The position numbers were made by a program, and so were the translations under genes. Below are positions 51,545-64,000 of a stretch of 64,000 bases of DNA, piece by piece (within the stretch, counting starts at the first letter, position 1; the number at the start of each line of letters is the position of its first letter). The notes beneath the pieces are model-generated. The model saw nothing but the letters and a program-made list of their open reading frames with translations. It made no database searches and was not told the DNA's origin. Origin of the DNA: Haemaphysalis longicornis (taxonomy: Eukaryota > Arthropoda > Arachnida > Ixodida > Ixodidae); contig JABSTR010000961.1 of the NCBI GenBank assembly GCA_013339765.2, positions 62,001 through 126,000 on the forward strand, written 5' to 3'.

Positions 51545-54500
51545 GGAAGGTGACGCTGCCGATGATGATGTGGCCGCAACCCCTCGTAGCGGGTGATGGA
51601 AGAGCAAGTTGGCTCGGGCCTAAAAGAGAAGCAAAATAAAACCACCACACGGTGTCCTTACACTGTACTATTTACGCACGATCACGCCACCAGGCGCTGT
51701 TTGGCGACTTCAACCGCCCTTAATCGGCCACCAGGTGCGCTTTCACTACGCAACCCGAGCGCCATCGCAAGTGCCTCGGACGGCTTCAGTGGGGAGGGCC
51801 GGCGGCTGTACCAACCACTACGTGGTAGAGGGTCTCGTCCATGTCCGCGCACCTGGTGCAGTGAGTGTCCAGGTCCGAGAGAACTCAGCCTTCATCACCG
51901 TAGTTCTCAGCACGCTTTTCCTTGCCTCACACAGCAAGGCAACTTGCCCCTTGGAGTTGTCGTAGATCTCTTCTCTCAAGATGCACACTTTCGCCTCGCA
52001 GTACACCTGCCGTTCCCCCAGTTGGCGCTTCGCAGTGCTTACTGGATTCAGCGCCTCGCTTACTCGCTCCACTCGCATCCATGGTGTCGTCCACCCCTTG
52101 CGGCATTGCCCGCTGTCTTTCTGCCTACTTGAGTTGGCGGCAGTAATGGGTATTCACCTGGCAACCTATGAATTCCATCATGGCAGCCTCCGTTGCAGTA
52201 TCGCCTCCGGTATTTTTACCCCAAATGCACCGGCCCGGACCGGCCAAACGAGCCCTCTCCTCCTACTCCGGCCACTCTCCCCCAATTGGTAGGCTTCCCA
52301 GCACTTTAGTCGCGTGACTGGTTCATTCTGGGGCGACACGTGATGGAAAGCGGCAACGTTCGCAAAACGTGCTCTGCCGCGGCTCTCAGTTTTCTCACGC
52401 TTGCGCGAGCGCCATTACTTTGACAATCTCAAACATTGGTTGCCTTGGCAACCAGGCACGAGCCGCTCTCGAATTCAGTTACGGTTGGGTGATCCCGGTT
52501 CAGCTCAGGGCCCCGCCTTACGACATGTGGGCACGGCAGGCGTACCACTCAGTCCCATTGGGAGGCGCGCGATGCGTTTGGCATTGTAAAATACAGCAGG
52601 CGATGGTTGCAGTGAATGCGCAAGTGCGCAGGGACAGCTTTCGTGTGTCAAAACTTTGTGTGAAGTTTTTCCTGGGGTAGGCAGCCAACTTTTGTGCCAT
52701 GCCAATGCGTTAGAAAAAGTGTCGAATTCTTTGCAACTTGGAAGGGTAGTGTGTACTTCATACGCTCGGAGGTAGCTTTTGCAGATGTGTCAGGGGAGTT
52801 CGGTCGTTGCTCCGGAGTAAAGTGGACGTGTTTTTTCACGCTCCTCCGCTTCGGAGGGACTTCAGAGGGGCTTGTCACGTGGGCCGTCGCCCTGGAGTTG
52901 GATGTCGCCCTGGCTTCGCTGTGCTGGTGTGGGCTGTCAAGTGCCGGCTCCCCCTCCCCAGCACCCATCTGTCGGCAGCAATCCATTCGAGTGAACTACG
53001 AAGTGGCCGGAACCGCCTCAGACTTCGCCCCGTGTCACAGCAAGCCCGCCTCTTTGCTGCACCGTCAAAGTTGCACCGTAGGCACTTTACTGTTTTTCTA
53101 TGTGCTCCAGGATGCTGCTTTTGGGGTCCTGTCTGTGGTTTTCCAGCCCCTGTAGCAATTTTCTCAAATTGTATGTGCGTTCTGGCTGCTCCGAAAGCTG
53201 GTTGTCCAGCTCCAAAACCCACTTTTGGCTGCTCCAAAAGCCGCTCTCAAGATGACGTCACTGGGGTAGCTCAGCACAGCTGTTTGCTTTTCATTTGGCA
53301 CGGCCCATCTTTCATGTTCAGTTTGCCAGTTTGTGGCGACGGTAGAGATGTGTGCTTTGTAGATGCGCGTTACTTTGAGCACCTGCTAATGTAAAGCTAT
53401 TTTTCTGTAGGTTGCGTGGTCAGCTACGGGCGAGGTAAGTCCCTGCAACAAGACATTTGCTGTCGCTCTGTGTGGGTGAGCTGGCGTTAACGCTAGAGCG
53501 CAGCACCCGCAACAAGACGCCCAGTGAGCATTGTGTATGGGAAGGCTGCATGTAGTCAGCAACGACGCGGCAGCCATCTACTGGACCCTTGGTGCACCCG
53601 TCCACTTGGCATGTGATTGTGCAAATGCTATGCTTTTGTGCTCTTTCAGGAGTAGTCGGAGATGTTCACACTCTCGACCAATGGCAACAAGCTGTGCATA
53701 TTGCACAGTTCTGATACCATTCCGTTTTCCTGCGTCAGACTGCTCCAGAAGCATGAAAAGCCAGAATTTGAACGCTCGTGGCAGTTTCAGCGTGGAGGAA
53801 GGCCTTTGACAGCGTTATTTTCCAAGCAGCTCGTCTGTGGTGCTGCTTTTAGAGTGGATTGGACCGTGGTATCTTAGCTCAGCCTCATCTGCCTTCTGGT
53901 TCCCTCCCTCGTTGTCACATGCGCGGAGACGCTCAAGAAACGGAAAAAGGGAGACGCTGCAGTTGAAAGGGAGCAGACAATGCCTTCTGAAGCGCGATGG
54001 GTTTACTGAAACGACCTGGTCGATGGGGCACTGCTATAGCAGCAAAAAATATGGCCGCCGGCAGGCGGAGCTGCTACTCTCTAGTTCAAGCACTCGGGGC
54101 GCTTTGCCGAACTTTTCCGTGGTTTAGGTTGCGTGGCCAGTTGAGTTCCCGTTTAGTCATTGTAGCTGTTGTGGTCCTGAACCAATGTTACTAGTATAAA
54201 GTTGGTCCTGAACAGGAACTATAACGCGGGAATGATGCTTGAGAGTGCGGCAAGTCGCGCAGATCGAAATACGGAGTTCATTGAAAACAACAGACCCGGG
54301 AGACTTTGCCAACAAGTGAAATTTTGGACTCATTGTGAGTGTATAAAACGCTGAGGTATTTCTGTGTTTGACAGAGAGCTCGCATGCCTTGAAATGCCAG
54401 AAGTAGCAGCACGCGCGGCATCGCCGCATTTGGGCAGTGCTCGATAGGAGGCCTGGTTTACTGAACGCGCGTAATAGTTAGGTATCTTTAGGGAAATCAT

Positions 54501-55975
54501 GATGAAATGAATGGTTATGGTTCTCGCATAATAGTAATTACGCATCTAAAGAGAAATTTATTAGCAAAAGCCAAGTGGCTAGACATAGCAAAGTTTCTCA
54601 AATTACAATAGCGGTGAACCTGCGCCCCTCAGAGGTTGAACTGAGAAGGTGGCGGGCTGTAATGACGGTGGGTACCGTGCTTTGCGCAACTTTTGCAGTG
54701 GCTCTGCACTTGTTGCTACAACGAACTATGGCATTACAAGAATAATTTTCATTTTTCAAAAATCAAGACACTTCTTGATTTCAAATGAAAAAAAAAGCAA
54801 CGTATGATTGCGGCGTTTTTCAATTTATTATTTCTAATGGCACTCTACATTGTCTATGCATACAGTGTCAACACAATTTATGAAATTTGCAAGAAGATGG
54901 TGCAGTTCGTACCTTATGATACTCTGTTAAAAAATCTTTCTCGGAAGGCTGTTTCAGCGTTGTATATATTCCAAACGGATTCAAAAGTCTACTCTTCCCC
55001 CAAAGTTGCTACAAAATTTGTTGAAGTTTTTGAGTAAACTATCGCTGACTGCTCTGAATCAAGCTTCTCCTGCTCCAAAATTGAGATTTGGCTGCTCCAT
55101 AAAGTGCTGCTGCCTCACCCCTGATCGCACTCCTCTTCATCTCTGGCGCCGTAGTCGTCGTAGAGTTTGAGCTGCCAGATGGTGATATTTTCCCCAAGTG
55201 CTGGCGCTTCTGTTTTTCACTCGGGTCACTGGCGGGGGCATAGTGCCTGCAAAACTGCATAAAGACGGCACTGCATCGAATCTGATGCATGGTAAGTGGA
55301 GAAGCCAAACAGCCGGCGAGACGGCTCCGTGCTCCCTGAGGACGACCTGAGGATGACCAGCAGCTGCTGCCAGCGCTGGTACCGATTACATCGAGTGCAG
55401 CCGTCCTACAGGTTGTGTTCACTCTGGCACGGCACGCGTGCGGGCAACTCTGCGTGTGCGCCACCATGCATGTGTTGCCGGGCTCCTCGAGATGGCGGTA
55501 CGTGGCCGCACTGGCGCCCGATGGAGCCCAGTGCGTGACAACAACGAGAGCTGTTTGATGATCCAGACTGCCCCACCAAACGCAAAGTGCACCTTGACGC
55601 CAAATACTGTTCCATGCAGCAGCACTGTACGGTTGCTGCACCAAGCAACACCAAGCTTTATTGAAATGCGGTCTACCTAGCGCCAGACTCTGTTGAAATC
55701 GTTGCGCAACTAGGTAAAGACTTCGGAACCTTGCAACTGCGTCCTGACGGTCGTCCTCAAGTTGCTCGCGTGTGCTACTGAAAGTCCATCACTCCTTTCA
55801 GTTCTGTCACCTGTTCAAGGACAGAAGCAGAAATATTGTTGCCGACAATTTAGCCGTGCAGAAGCCAAACTCAAGGGATTTGTTCGAAGGGCGCTTGCGA
55901 TTCACCAACGCCTGTGCCAACTAGGGAGTGCGAGCGTTGCGAGCACGGCATGGCTCGGGAGATAGCCTAACATGC
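51545..55975. other. eIF3m intron 1, unassigned part
   Basis: No exon recognised. A minus-strand frame at 52986-52648 with PPKRRSVKKHVHFTPEQ could be a retroelement fragment but cannot be placed. The word GGCTGCTCCAAAA and variants recur at 53187-53235 and 55060-55100, suggesting two pieces of one dispersed repeat. Confidence 0.3.
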
Positions 55976-57597
55976 ACTAGCTGCTACGCCACCGTCATAT
56001 CTAAATCGGCGTGTGCCCCGCACGGGGCACCTTGAGTTATTTTGGTGACGGTATTGGCGACACCGCGGACCCCGAGCCCCCCAACATAATAAGCTATAAC
56101 CTACCGTGGTAATGTGTTTAATTAAAGGTGAAGGGTAAGAATCCGCAAACGGGGGTCGTCGGAGCCCAGGTCAAGCTCCGGCAGAGGGGCACCCTGTCTG
56201 TCTACCAGGCAGGGAGCTCCGGGACCTCTCAAGATATCAGGGTAAAGTTTGAGAAGAAAGCACCCCCGTCCCCTGCTCTTTTCTGTGCTGTATGGAAAAA
56301 TCAAAGGGGCTGCACCGAAGTATCTTTTCCCCCATTGCCATCCCTAACCTTTCCTGAACTGGATAATTACTCCCGATTTCTTGTTATGGAATCTCGTAAA
56401 ACATCAGTTTTCTTGATTGCTAAATATCTTGAAGGCATAATTGGAAAATCTTACGAGGCTAAAAGGACTGCTGAGGTCCTTTTCGAGGTAAACGACAAGC
56501 AGCAGGCTATAAAGCTTCTAGCTCAGACACGAATGGGTGATCTGGACATCGGGGTCACACCCCATTGGAGCCTCAACAGCTCCCAGAATGTGATCTCTGA
56601 GCCAGATCTGCTGAACGAAACAGGCTACGGTCTCCTTGTGCTACGGTCTTGAGGGATTGAAGGATCAGGGCGTCACGGCCGTGCGGCGCATCAATATTCG
56701 CAGAGACGATAAGGAAATCCCCACGCAGCACATAATTCTGACCTTTGACCGCTCGGCACTTAAACAACATATCAATGCAGGGATTATCCAGTGCTCCATC
56801 CGTCCACTCGTCCCGAGCCCGCGGCGTTGCTTTAAGTGCCAGCGGTTCAAGCATGGTACAAACTCCTTTCGCGGCAAAACAACCTGTGCCGTATGCGCCG
56901 CACAGGACCACCCCACTGACAATTGTAACTCTGCTACCCTCACCTGTGCTAACTGCAGAGGCCCACATGCGGCTTACTCCAGAAAATGTGAGAAATTTGA
57001 ACTCTAAAAGAAAGTGATCAACATAAAAGTGACAGAGAACATCTCCTTCCCAGAGGCGCGAAAGAGGTTCGCCTCTTTCCCCCTGGGGAGGTACGCTGAT
57101 GCGGCTCACCGGGGGGCGGAGAGGCGTCTGGTTTCGGCAAGGACCCAGTACCCCGAGTCAGTCTTAGTCTCACCCCTCCCCCCCCTGGGTTGTCTCAGGG
57201 AGCCCAGCGCGTCGCCACACTGCTTGCTGAGGCAGCAGCGGTTGTGGTGCCAACCGCTTCCATTGGAACCGGTGCCGCTCCCACCCCTGCCTCCCCAGTG
57301 TGTTGGAGGGCGCCGAGGGGATGGACACCGGGGGCCCCGCATCGGCTCCCACCGCACCGTCTGTGGCACCTCTGGCGCCCCCGACGGCCTCAACAGTGGT
57401 GGGTCAAACGAAGGGCCCCTGCGACGGACCAAGGGGCCCAGTCCGTCGGGCACCCCTCTGACATCTGACGACGACGAGATAGGTGTAGGGCCGTTCCTGC
57501 CTGCAATGCAGCGCAAGGAGCGGACCCCGACATCCAAGCCAAGAGAGAGGCCCAAAAAGCCCCTACTGAGAGTACAAGCCCCAAAAGACGACACACA

Positions 57598-57625
57598 CGC
57601 ACGCACGCACGCACGCACACACACA
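57598..57625. repeat. (CACG)/(CA) microsatellite between LINE ORF1 and ORF2
   Basis: Tandem ACGC followed by AC repeats, near the end of the LINE ORF1 linker. Confidence 0.9.
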
Positions 57626-59063
57626 CCAGTCATCCTAAAATGTAAATAATGGGAACAGAAAACATCATTCAGTGGAACTGCAGAGACCTCCTTAAAAATG
57701 TTGACAATGTGTATGAGATGATGCATGCCAACCAGCCAAATATCATGTCTCCAAGAAACACACCTCAATTGCAAACAAACAAATTTCTTAAATAGGTACA
57801 TGGTATTCAGAAAGGACGGGGTTGGCTGCACACACTCTTTGGGCGGTGTGGCCATTGTCGCCCGGAAATCATTAGCATGCCACCCTCTCTCTTTAAACAC
57901 TGTCCTTGAGGCTGTAGCAATCCGTACGATAATATTTAATAGGTTGATAACGGTGTGCTCCATTTACGTCCCTCCTGATTTTGCACTTCTTAACTCTGAT
58001 TTCAAGGCACTGGTTAACCAGCTACCCTAACCGTACATCCTGACAGGCGACCTTAACTCTCTTTGGGGCTCCTCCCCAACGGACTCCCGAGGTCGCCTGA
58101 TAGAGAAGTTTCTTACATCCTCTGGAGCATGCCTTTTCAACAAGAAACAGCCTACATACCATTACTTAGAACAAAATGCATACTCGCATCTTGACTTGGC
58201 TATTGGTTCTGCAGTTCTCTTTCCATGTCGTGAGTGGGGTGTGGGCACAGACCCATATGGTAGTGACCACTTCCCCACTTCACTAACATATATAGGTAAA
58301 GGCCCAAGCAGTCCATCTTCCCACAACAGGTTTAATGAATCAAAAGCAAACTGGAGTACATTCACAGAAACATCCATAAAGCATCCAGAAACATCCACAC
58401 GTGGAGTGGATGTTTCTGGATCACGGCGAACTCATCACGGCGCACATCCTCGACGCCGCCGAAAAGGCCAATCTCTACGCCTCCGGAGCCCTGCGCAACC
58501 AGAGGAGGCCCTGGTGGACTGTAGGCAGGCGCGAGAGGCCCAGAACAAGGTGTGGGGTGTCCTTCGCCAGTACCCCACGTTGCATAACCTCAGCTCGTTT
58601 AAACGGGCATAGGCCTTTGGAAAGCGTGTGTGTCGTGAGGCAAAAAGGGAGAGTTGGCGTGCTTCCCTTACATCCATTAGCACAGACACTCACAAGGAAT
58701 GGACAAGAATATGCAGACTTAAAGGACAACATACACATAGCCTGCCCCTGGTCAGTACAACAGGGGACACACTCGAAGACCAGGCTAACACACTTGCACA
58801 ACACTCCCAACACATGTCCAGCTCTGCACACTACACAGACACTTTCCTGAAACATAAAAATGCTCGTGACAAGAAGTCCCTACATGACAATAAGATGTCA
58901 AAATCTGGTTACAATTCTGAATTTACACTCTATGAGTTGAGGGCTGCCCTGAGCACATGTAAGCCTTCAGCTCCAGGTGCAGACAAGATTACATACACCA
59001 TGATACAGCACCTACACCCAGATACTCTTGAAACACTCCTACACCTATCCTCGGTATTCAATG

Positions 59064-59521
59064 GCGTGGAATCCATGCAGGCAACCAAGTGTGCGCCGCC
59101 ATATCTGTGGCCAAGCGTCTGTTGCTAGGCGATGTTGTGCGCACGGCCCGCAGGTCAGGCACCCCTCTTCTCCTCCATGCAACCTTGCGAGTGCGCCGTC
59201 ACTCGTTATGTCGGGCTCCGCGGGATGGCGGCACTTGTCCGTGCTAAGCACGACTGTGGAACACACGACTGTGTTTCACGTTGCGAACTCTTCGCCGAAC
59301 ACAAAGTATTGCGTCGAGTCCACTGTCAGTGCGATTAATAACGTCTCTGTTGGCACCACAGTTTAGAATCGGATTGGAACGGAGCAGATGACTCACGCCG
59401 GTGTCTTTTTTTTCTTCGGCGTGCGGCCGCAGTGGCCCAGGCTGCGCCGTGTCCGTGGCGCATCGGCCATGTCTGTGGCCGTTTCCAGTGTTGCCAAGCA
59501 AAGAAATTGACCGCTAAACTT
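59064..59521. mobile_element. 458-bp insertion in the LINE reverse transcriptase
   Basis: Flanked by TTCAATG at 59057-59063 and 59522-59528. Removing the insert and one copy restores the frame SSVFNEYRLYNNIWLSGHIP, which proves it is a later insertion. No clear inverted termini and no coding. Family not assigned. Confidence 0.75.
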
Positions 59522-61929
59522 TTCAATGAATACCGTCTATACAACAACATATGGCTTTCGGGGCACATTCCAAGGTCTTGGATAGAGGCTATTGTAGTGG
59601 CCTTGCTGAAGGAGGGGAAGGACCCTTCTTCTCCCGCCAGCTATCGACCCATCGCCCTCACAAGCTGCCTGTGTAAGCTCTTTCAGAAGGTGGTCTTCTC
59701 GAGAGCTGCCAGGCCGGCTTCAGGGTGGGGCGATCCACAAACGACCAACTCGTCACCCTTGAGTCGTATATCAAAGATGCGTTTGTCCACAAACAGTGTT
59801 GGGCTACGGTCTTTTTTGATCTTACGACAATGCTTGGCGATACAGGATACTTAGCTACCGAAAAGCATTCGGTGTTTTGGGCAATATTTTTAACACTCTT
59901 TATAGCTACCTGGCAAAACGAACCTTTTGTGTAAGAGTTGGCAGTGCCCTTTCAGATGTTTTCGTGCAGGAAAATGGCGTGCCTCAAGCTGCACATTTTG
60001 AGCTGCACATTGTTCATAGTCAAGATGAACTCACTTCGAAAGGCGTTGCCACGAACCATTTTCTGTACAATGTATGTAGATGATGTGCAAATATCTTTTA
60101 AATCGTGCAATATGTCAATCTGCGAACGCCAAGTCTAGCTTGGTGTCAATAAACTAGTTGGCTGAGTGATCAGAACGGTTTTAAGCTGAACCTAGTCAAG
60201 AGCACTCGTGTTGTGGTTTCCAAAAGGCGTGGGATCAGGCCAGATCCAGACATCAAACTGAATGGTGTCTCGATTCCGGTCAAAAAAGAACACAAGTTCC
60301 TAGGTGTAATCTTGATGATAAACTTTCCTTTATCCCTCATATGAAACAACTAAAACAAAAATAAAACAATGAATATTCTCAAGGTCCTGTCGCATCACTC
60401 GTATGGTGCTGACAAACAACTTCTGCTGTGGGTGTTTACCAGTCTGGTAGGCTCGCGGTTGGACTGTGGGAGTGTTTTATATGGTTCGAGAAGGGAAACA
60501 GCTTTGAAAATGCTCGACCCAGTGCAGCACTTGGGCCTTCGGCTTGCGTTTGGTGCTTTCCGCGCTAGCCCCGTGCAAAGTCTGTACGTCGAGTGCGACA
60601 AATGGTGCTTAGGGTACCAGCGCAAGTATGTCGATTTATTGTATGCTTTTTAAACTACATCAATGTCTCACCATCCCATTAAATGTGTAATTAACATCTA
60701 CATCCAAACTGTTTTTAAATCGTCCATCTATTTCTGCGCCTTTCTCGCTTAGGGCGAGGGAGAGGGCTTCTGAACTTTGTCTTGTTTTTAGACACCTTTA
60801 AAACATCTGTCATTGATTCTGTAGCCCCATGGCATCTTTGCCGTGTTTTATGTGATTTGCCGTTTACTCAATTTAAGAAAAACACGGTACCCACAGCTGC
60901 CATTTTGCAGCATTTCATGTATCTCCAGGAGAAATATTGGGCGGCAGAATTTTTTAGTGATGCGTTGAAAACGTCCAATGTGGTGTGTTGTGCTACCCAC
61001 GGTCCCAACTTCAGTGCTTGTAAAAGCATCAATGTGAACTCCAGCATATTTACGGCGGAAGCATATGGTATATTTCTGGTTTTAAATCACATTATCGAAC
61101 ATAATATCGCTGAGTCCATCATTTTCACAATTCAGTTAGCGTCGTGCGTACATTATCATCCCAAAGGTCTTGCAAAAATTGTGTCAATCTGGTTTTTAAA
61201 TCTTTGATGTCGGCGTATGCCTCAAATCTGAATGTGACCGTCTGCTGGGTCCCAGGCCACGCTGGGATCGCTGGTGGTGAGTTGGCTGATGAAAGGGCCG
61301 CTGCTGCTGCACTCAAACACTCTGGACGTAGCAACAGTACCGTACACTGACCTTAAGCCACTCATCAGACAGCACCTACGTAAAACATGGCAAACACACT
61401 GGAGTGAACAGTCAGACAACGAACTGCATGTAATAAAGCCACACTTGGGACGATGCACAACTGACTCGCACAACAGACACACGCAAGTGCCCTTAGCAAG
61501 GTTACGGATAGGCCACACACACGTCACACACCCCCACCTGCTCACTCGATCGCCATGTGCAACGGGTGTGGAGAGGCCCTGTCTGTAATCCACATGCTCA
61601 TCCAATGCAAGGCACTTGACACAACTATACAGAACAACACATCCCGCTTCACCCATCGTACTTTTTAGGAGACGAGCCCATGTTCTCCATCGAGCGCGTT
61701 TCTCACTGATGTCAAGTTTTCACACGTCATCTCTCACCGGGCATCATGACAACCTGGCTCTTTACACCAGTCATCTTCATTACCTTGTGTTTTGCTTCGT
61801 TAATTTTTACTGAAATGATTTACTTTTACATTCATGTCACTTCAAATGAACTAACCATTCTTTGCCGCTCTCTGCCCTAAGTCGGCCTTGCGTCATAAAA
61901 ATCCAAGCATCATCATCATTAAATCGGCG

Positions 61930-63857
61930 TATGGTTCAAAAGCATTACTTGATTTTTGCACCCAGCAACGCATTAGGGGGAGTGGCAGGCGACTCCGTTG
62001 ATGCGAAGTTCTCGAGGGCAGGGAGAGCGCCACCAGCATGGTGTGGGTGTGAGTATTGATGGATCTGGTAGCACCGCAGCGGAGGGTCGGGCTGAAACGG
62101 GGCAGACAACGCGCGACGGGGTTTTCTTTTTCTTTTTTTCTGCTAGGTGCGGGCGCAATGTGCATGAGCAGGCACAGCGTCACGGTGTTGACAAGTGCAA
62201 AAATTGCCCGCTAAACTTCAAGAGACACCTATTGGTGCTCGAAAATTCAGCTCTACCTGCTTCTCTTGCCAGAGTGTATTTGCTCACCGGGCATTTGGAG
62301 TGCTTGGGTCCTCGGTCTGTGCAGTGTTGTCAAGCTTGAGCACTATCCAGGGCCTGCACACTGGTACAGCAGGTTTTTGGGTGTGCCACCACTTTCTCGT
62401 AGGGGCACTATAGGAGGGTTGCCCTCAATGTCGTCATCGCAGGGCACACGGCGGTCTCGCTGGCTGTTTGGCACCCGAAGTTTCTGCACTTACAAAGCAG
62501 CAGCTTTGACATAGTAGCCCTTTTACGCAGTTTCGCAGACATATTATGTGGCTTAGTGCGTACGCCCATGACCTAAGCGCAACAGAGAAGGATGGAGAAA
62601 ATGTCGCTATGCAGTGGCATCGACTCCGACAACTGCAACGCTGGGGATGTAGTGTGCAATTTGAGCAAGTGTTGCCACGGGCCAACTACCTTGTCCATGA
62701 AATTGCAGCGAACCATGCATTGGGTATGTTTGTTTAAGTTCTGTTTTCACTGCCCGGTGGCGCCCGGCTGTGTTATCTGTGTCCCAAGTGAAGCACGTGT
62801 TCCATTCTTTATTTTTATGCCGCACGGGTTACCTCATTCAGATAAGCAGACTGATTCGCCCTAATGTCACTAGCCTCTTCTTTGATCTACAATGTTCTGG
62901 ATGTAAATCGACGGTTCGTGAAACACTCGCGCCGAAAGATAAAAAACGCGCAGAGCCGCAGTTTTTGATTTACCGATGCTCGCCTATGCAAGTCACTTTG
63001 TTGACTGCTGCTTCGCCGTCTGTGTATTCTTTCAGTTGTTAGGGGAGCACAAGTTCGCTCCAATAAAATTGTTTTCCTTGAAGACAACCGTGTCGTGTTT
63101 GGCTGCGTGACAATATTAGCTTTGTTACACGGGAGGGCCTGAAAGTGCACGAAAGTATGGAATCGCACAATTACGTGGCAAGTGGATGGGTGCAAGAGTC
63201 GTGCGTCGAGGGGCTAGTTGATGGCCGTCGCATCGCTGCCAGCAAGGTAAGTGGCCTACGCTATCTTCGTGCAGCCTTGGTATGAAAAATGTCTTCCTTA
63301 AGAGTGTTCACGAGTGCTGCCCAGTGTAAGCGGTGGCTAGCTCTATCATTGCACCTAACTCGCCCACGTCCGGCGGCAGCAAATATGTTTTGCTGCGGCG
63401 ACTCAGCTTGCCCAGATCTGGCTGCATAACCTGGATGTGACTGATGGACAGCCGTTCGCAGGTGCTAGTGATCGGGAGCATAGCAAATCTGCAGGGCACA
63501 CATCTCTGCTGTTGCTGCGAACTGAACATGAAAAGCTAAAGGTGCCGAGTCATGGAGGAGTGCGTGTACCACGTGCTGGCTTAGTGCACAACTGTTTGGC
63601 CGGTGGCTGCACGCTTTTATGAAACCTGAGTTGTAAAACGCTACTTCTGGGGGGTATGCCTTTCCCCTCATTTTCTTTTTTTCCGGCTGCATCGTTCTCA
63701 TGCATTCGGTGAGAACGATGAGAAATTCACTGTTTACCGAATGACGAAGTTCTTGTGGCCTCGGATCTTTACGACGTGATTTCTTTCGGCTGCCTTGGGG
63801 GCGCAAGTGAGTGTAGTTCTGGCCACTCACAGTCCCTGCCGTGCCCCTCCCGTGCAG
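61930..63857. other. End of eIF3m intron 1, unassigned
   Basis: No exon recognised before 63858. Around 62308-62350 a frame reads LGLCSVVKLEHYPGPAHW, reminiscent of a degraded 2A-like N-terminus of a CR1/L2-type LINE, but without RT nearby. Confidence 0.3.
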
Positions 63858-64000
63858 CTGAAGGGCTGGCTGTCGGCGCTGCGGGTGCCCGTGGCGCGGA
63901 CGCAGCGCCTGCTGCGCCTGCTGCACGAGGCGCTGCTCGAGTGCCCCTCGTCCTCGCGTGGGGCGGCGGGGGAGCTGGCCTCGCGCGTCATGGTGGAGCT
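63858..64000 (+). CDS. eIF3m: eIF3m exon 2 (partial, runs off the window)
   Basis: After a pyrimidine-rich tract and CGTGCAG, the frame encodes LKGWLSALRVPVARTQRLLR, continues through LLHEALLE, and ends in SRVMVEL at the window edge. Animal eIF3m has the equivalent of a W-x-S segment, then LLRLLYEAL, then KVMVEL at this point. The phase is 0, matching exon 1. The exon has high GC3 like exon 1. The remaining exons are outside the window. Confidence 0.92.
   Translation, partial: MKGWLSALRVPVARTQRLLRLLHEALLECPSSSRGAAGELASRVMVE

Larger units (their letters stand above)
56000..61925 (+). mobile_element. I-type LINE, nearly full length, frameshifted
   Basis: ORF1 (56128-57010, two frames) ends in zinc knuckles: CFKCQRFKH, CAVCAAQDHPTDNC, CANCRGPH. 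After a Pro-rich linker and a CACG repeat (57598-57625), ORF2 begins near 57649 with IIQWNCR. The endonuclease follows (LGGVAIVARK, LTGDLNSLWGS, SHLDLAIGSA, GSDHFPTSL). Then comes the reverse transcriptase (CKPSAPGADKITYTMI, KEGKDPSSPASYRPIALTSC, then YVDDVQISF at about 60.07 kb, HKFLGVIL) and RNase H (EFFSDA, FTAEAYGI, CWVPGHAGIAGGELADE), and finally a Cys-rich tail near 61.56 kb. It ends in CATCATCATCATT. Many frameshifts and stops. The RT is split by an insert at 59064-59521. It lies in sense orientation within eIF3m intron 1. Confidence 0.92.
51221..63857 (+). other. eIF3m: eIF3m intron 1 (GC-AG)
   Basis: A 12.6-kb intron with donor GCGAGT and acceptor CCCGTGCAG. It contains a small MITE at 51.4 kb, unassigned sequence, and a nearly full-length I-type LINE at 56.0-61.9 kb in sense orientation. 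Confidence 0.8.

Noticed and set aside
52648..53237. LTR retrotransposon pol or gag in minus-strand frames
   Set aside because: A few basic stretches are suggestive, but no protease, RT, RNase H, integrase or LTR pair was found, so not called.
57106..57963. 285-codon minus-strand frame
   Set aside because: Antisense to the Pro-rich LINE ORF1 linker and ORF2 start; low-complexity shadow.

Overview
This is a nuclear genome window from a eukaryote, most likely a hard tick (inference). It shows host exons with very high GC at third codon positions, separated by introns of 2 to 13 kb. It also holds tRNA-derived SINE copies resembling the tick Ruka SINE, Penelope-like elements with a GIY-YIG domain, I-type LINEs with RNase H, and a dense load of decayed DNA transposons. 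There are no operons, no CRISPR arrays and no prokaryotic signals. Nearly all long open frames outside the two host genes are chance frames or transposon remnants.

Two host genes are supported, transcribed divergently. On the minus strand, five exons between 39,569 and 11,780 splice in perfect phase into a 243-residue inner-nuclear-membrane protein. Its layout is a LEM-like (LAP2-N type) domain, a canonical LEM domain, an acidic and Ser/Pro-rich linker, and a C-terminal membrane anchor, which is the layout of vertebrate LAP2/thymopoietin. On the plus strand, 50,780 begins the gene for translation initiation factor eIF3 subunit M. Exon 1 ends at 51,220 at a GC donor, a 12.6-kb intron follows, and exon 2 runs from 63,858 past the window end. 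The roughly 11 kb between the two starts is filled with transposons. A short inverted repeat rich in CRE palindromes lies upstream of both genes.

Layout: 0.5-1.8 kb, Penelope-like element; 3.6-4.1 kb, mariner-type fold-back MITE; 4.9 kb, nested miniature palindromes; 5.9-11.3 kb, minus-strand I-type LINE interrupted by a TTAA-flanked element; 11.8-39.6 kb, LEM gene, whose introns hold a CR1/L2-like LINE with a 2A-like motif, a mariner transposase relic, a second Penelope relic, a 2-kb inverted-repeat element carrying a SINE, a broken Harbinger transposase, several TTAA-flanked elements and a piggyBac-like tail; 45.6-48.0 kb, a Foldback-like element with arrays of 33-bp repeats and a 9-bp target duplication; 48.3-50.3 kb, a 2-kb element with a 7-bp target duplication; 50.8-64 kb, eIF3m, whose intron 1 holds a nearly full-length but frameshifted I-type LINE (56.0-61.9 kb).

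The strongest candidates for something undescribed are three. First, the LAP2-type domain layout outside vertebrates. Second, a family of insertions with 7-bp target duplications and ends like TAGAGTGAACTAGAATA, ranging from 30- and 40-bp pure palindromes to a 2-kb element. Third, the Foldback-like element with terminal tandem arrays.
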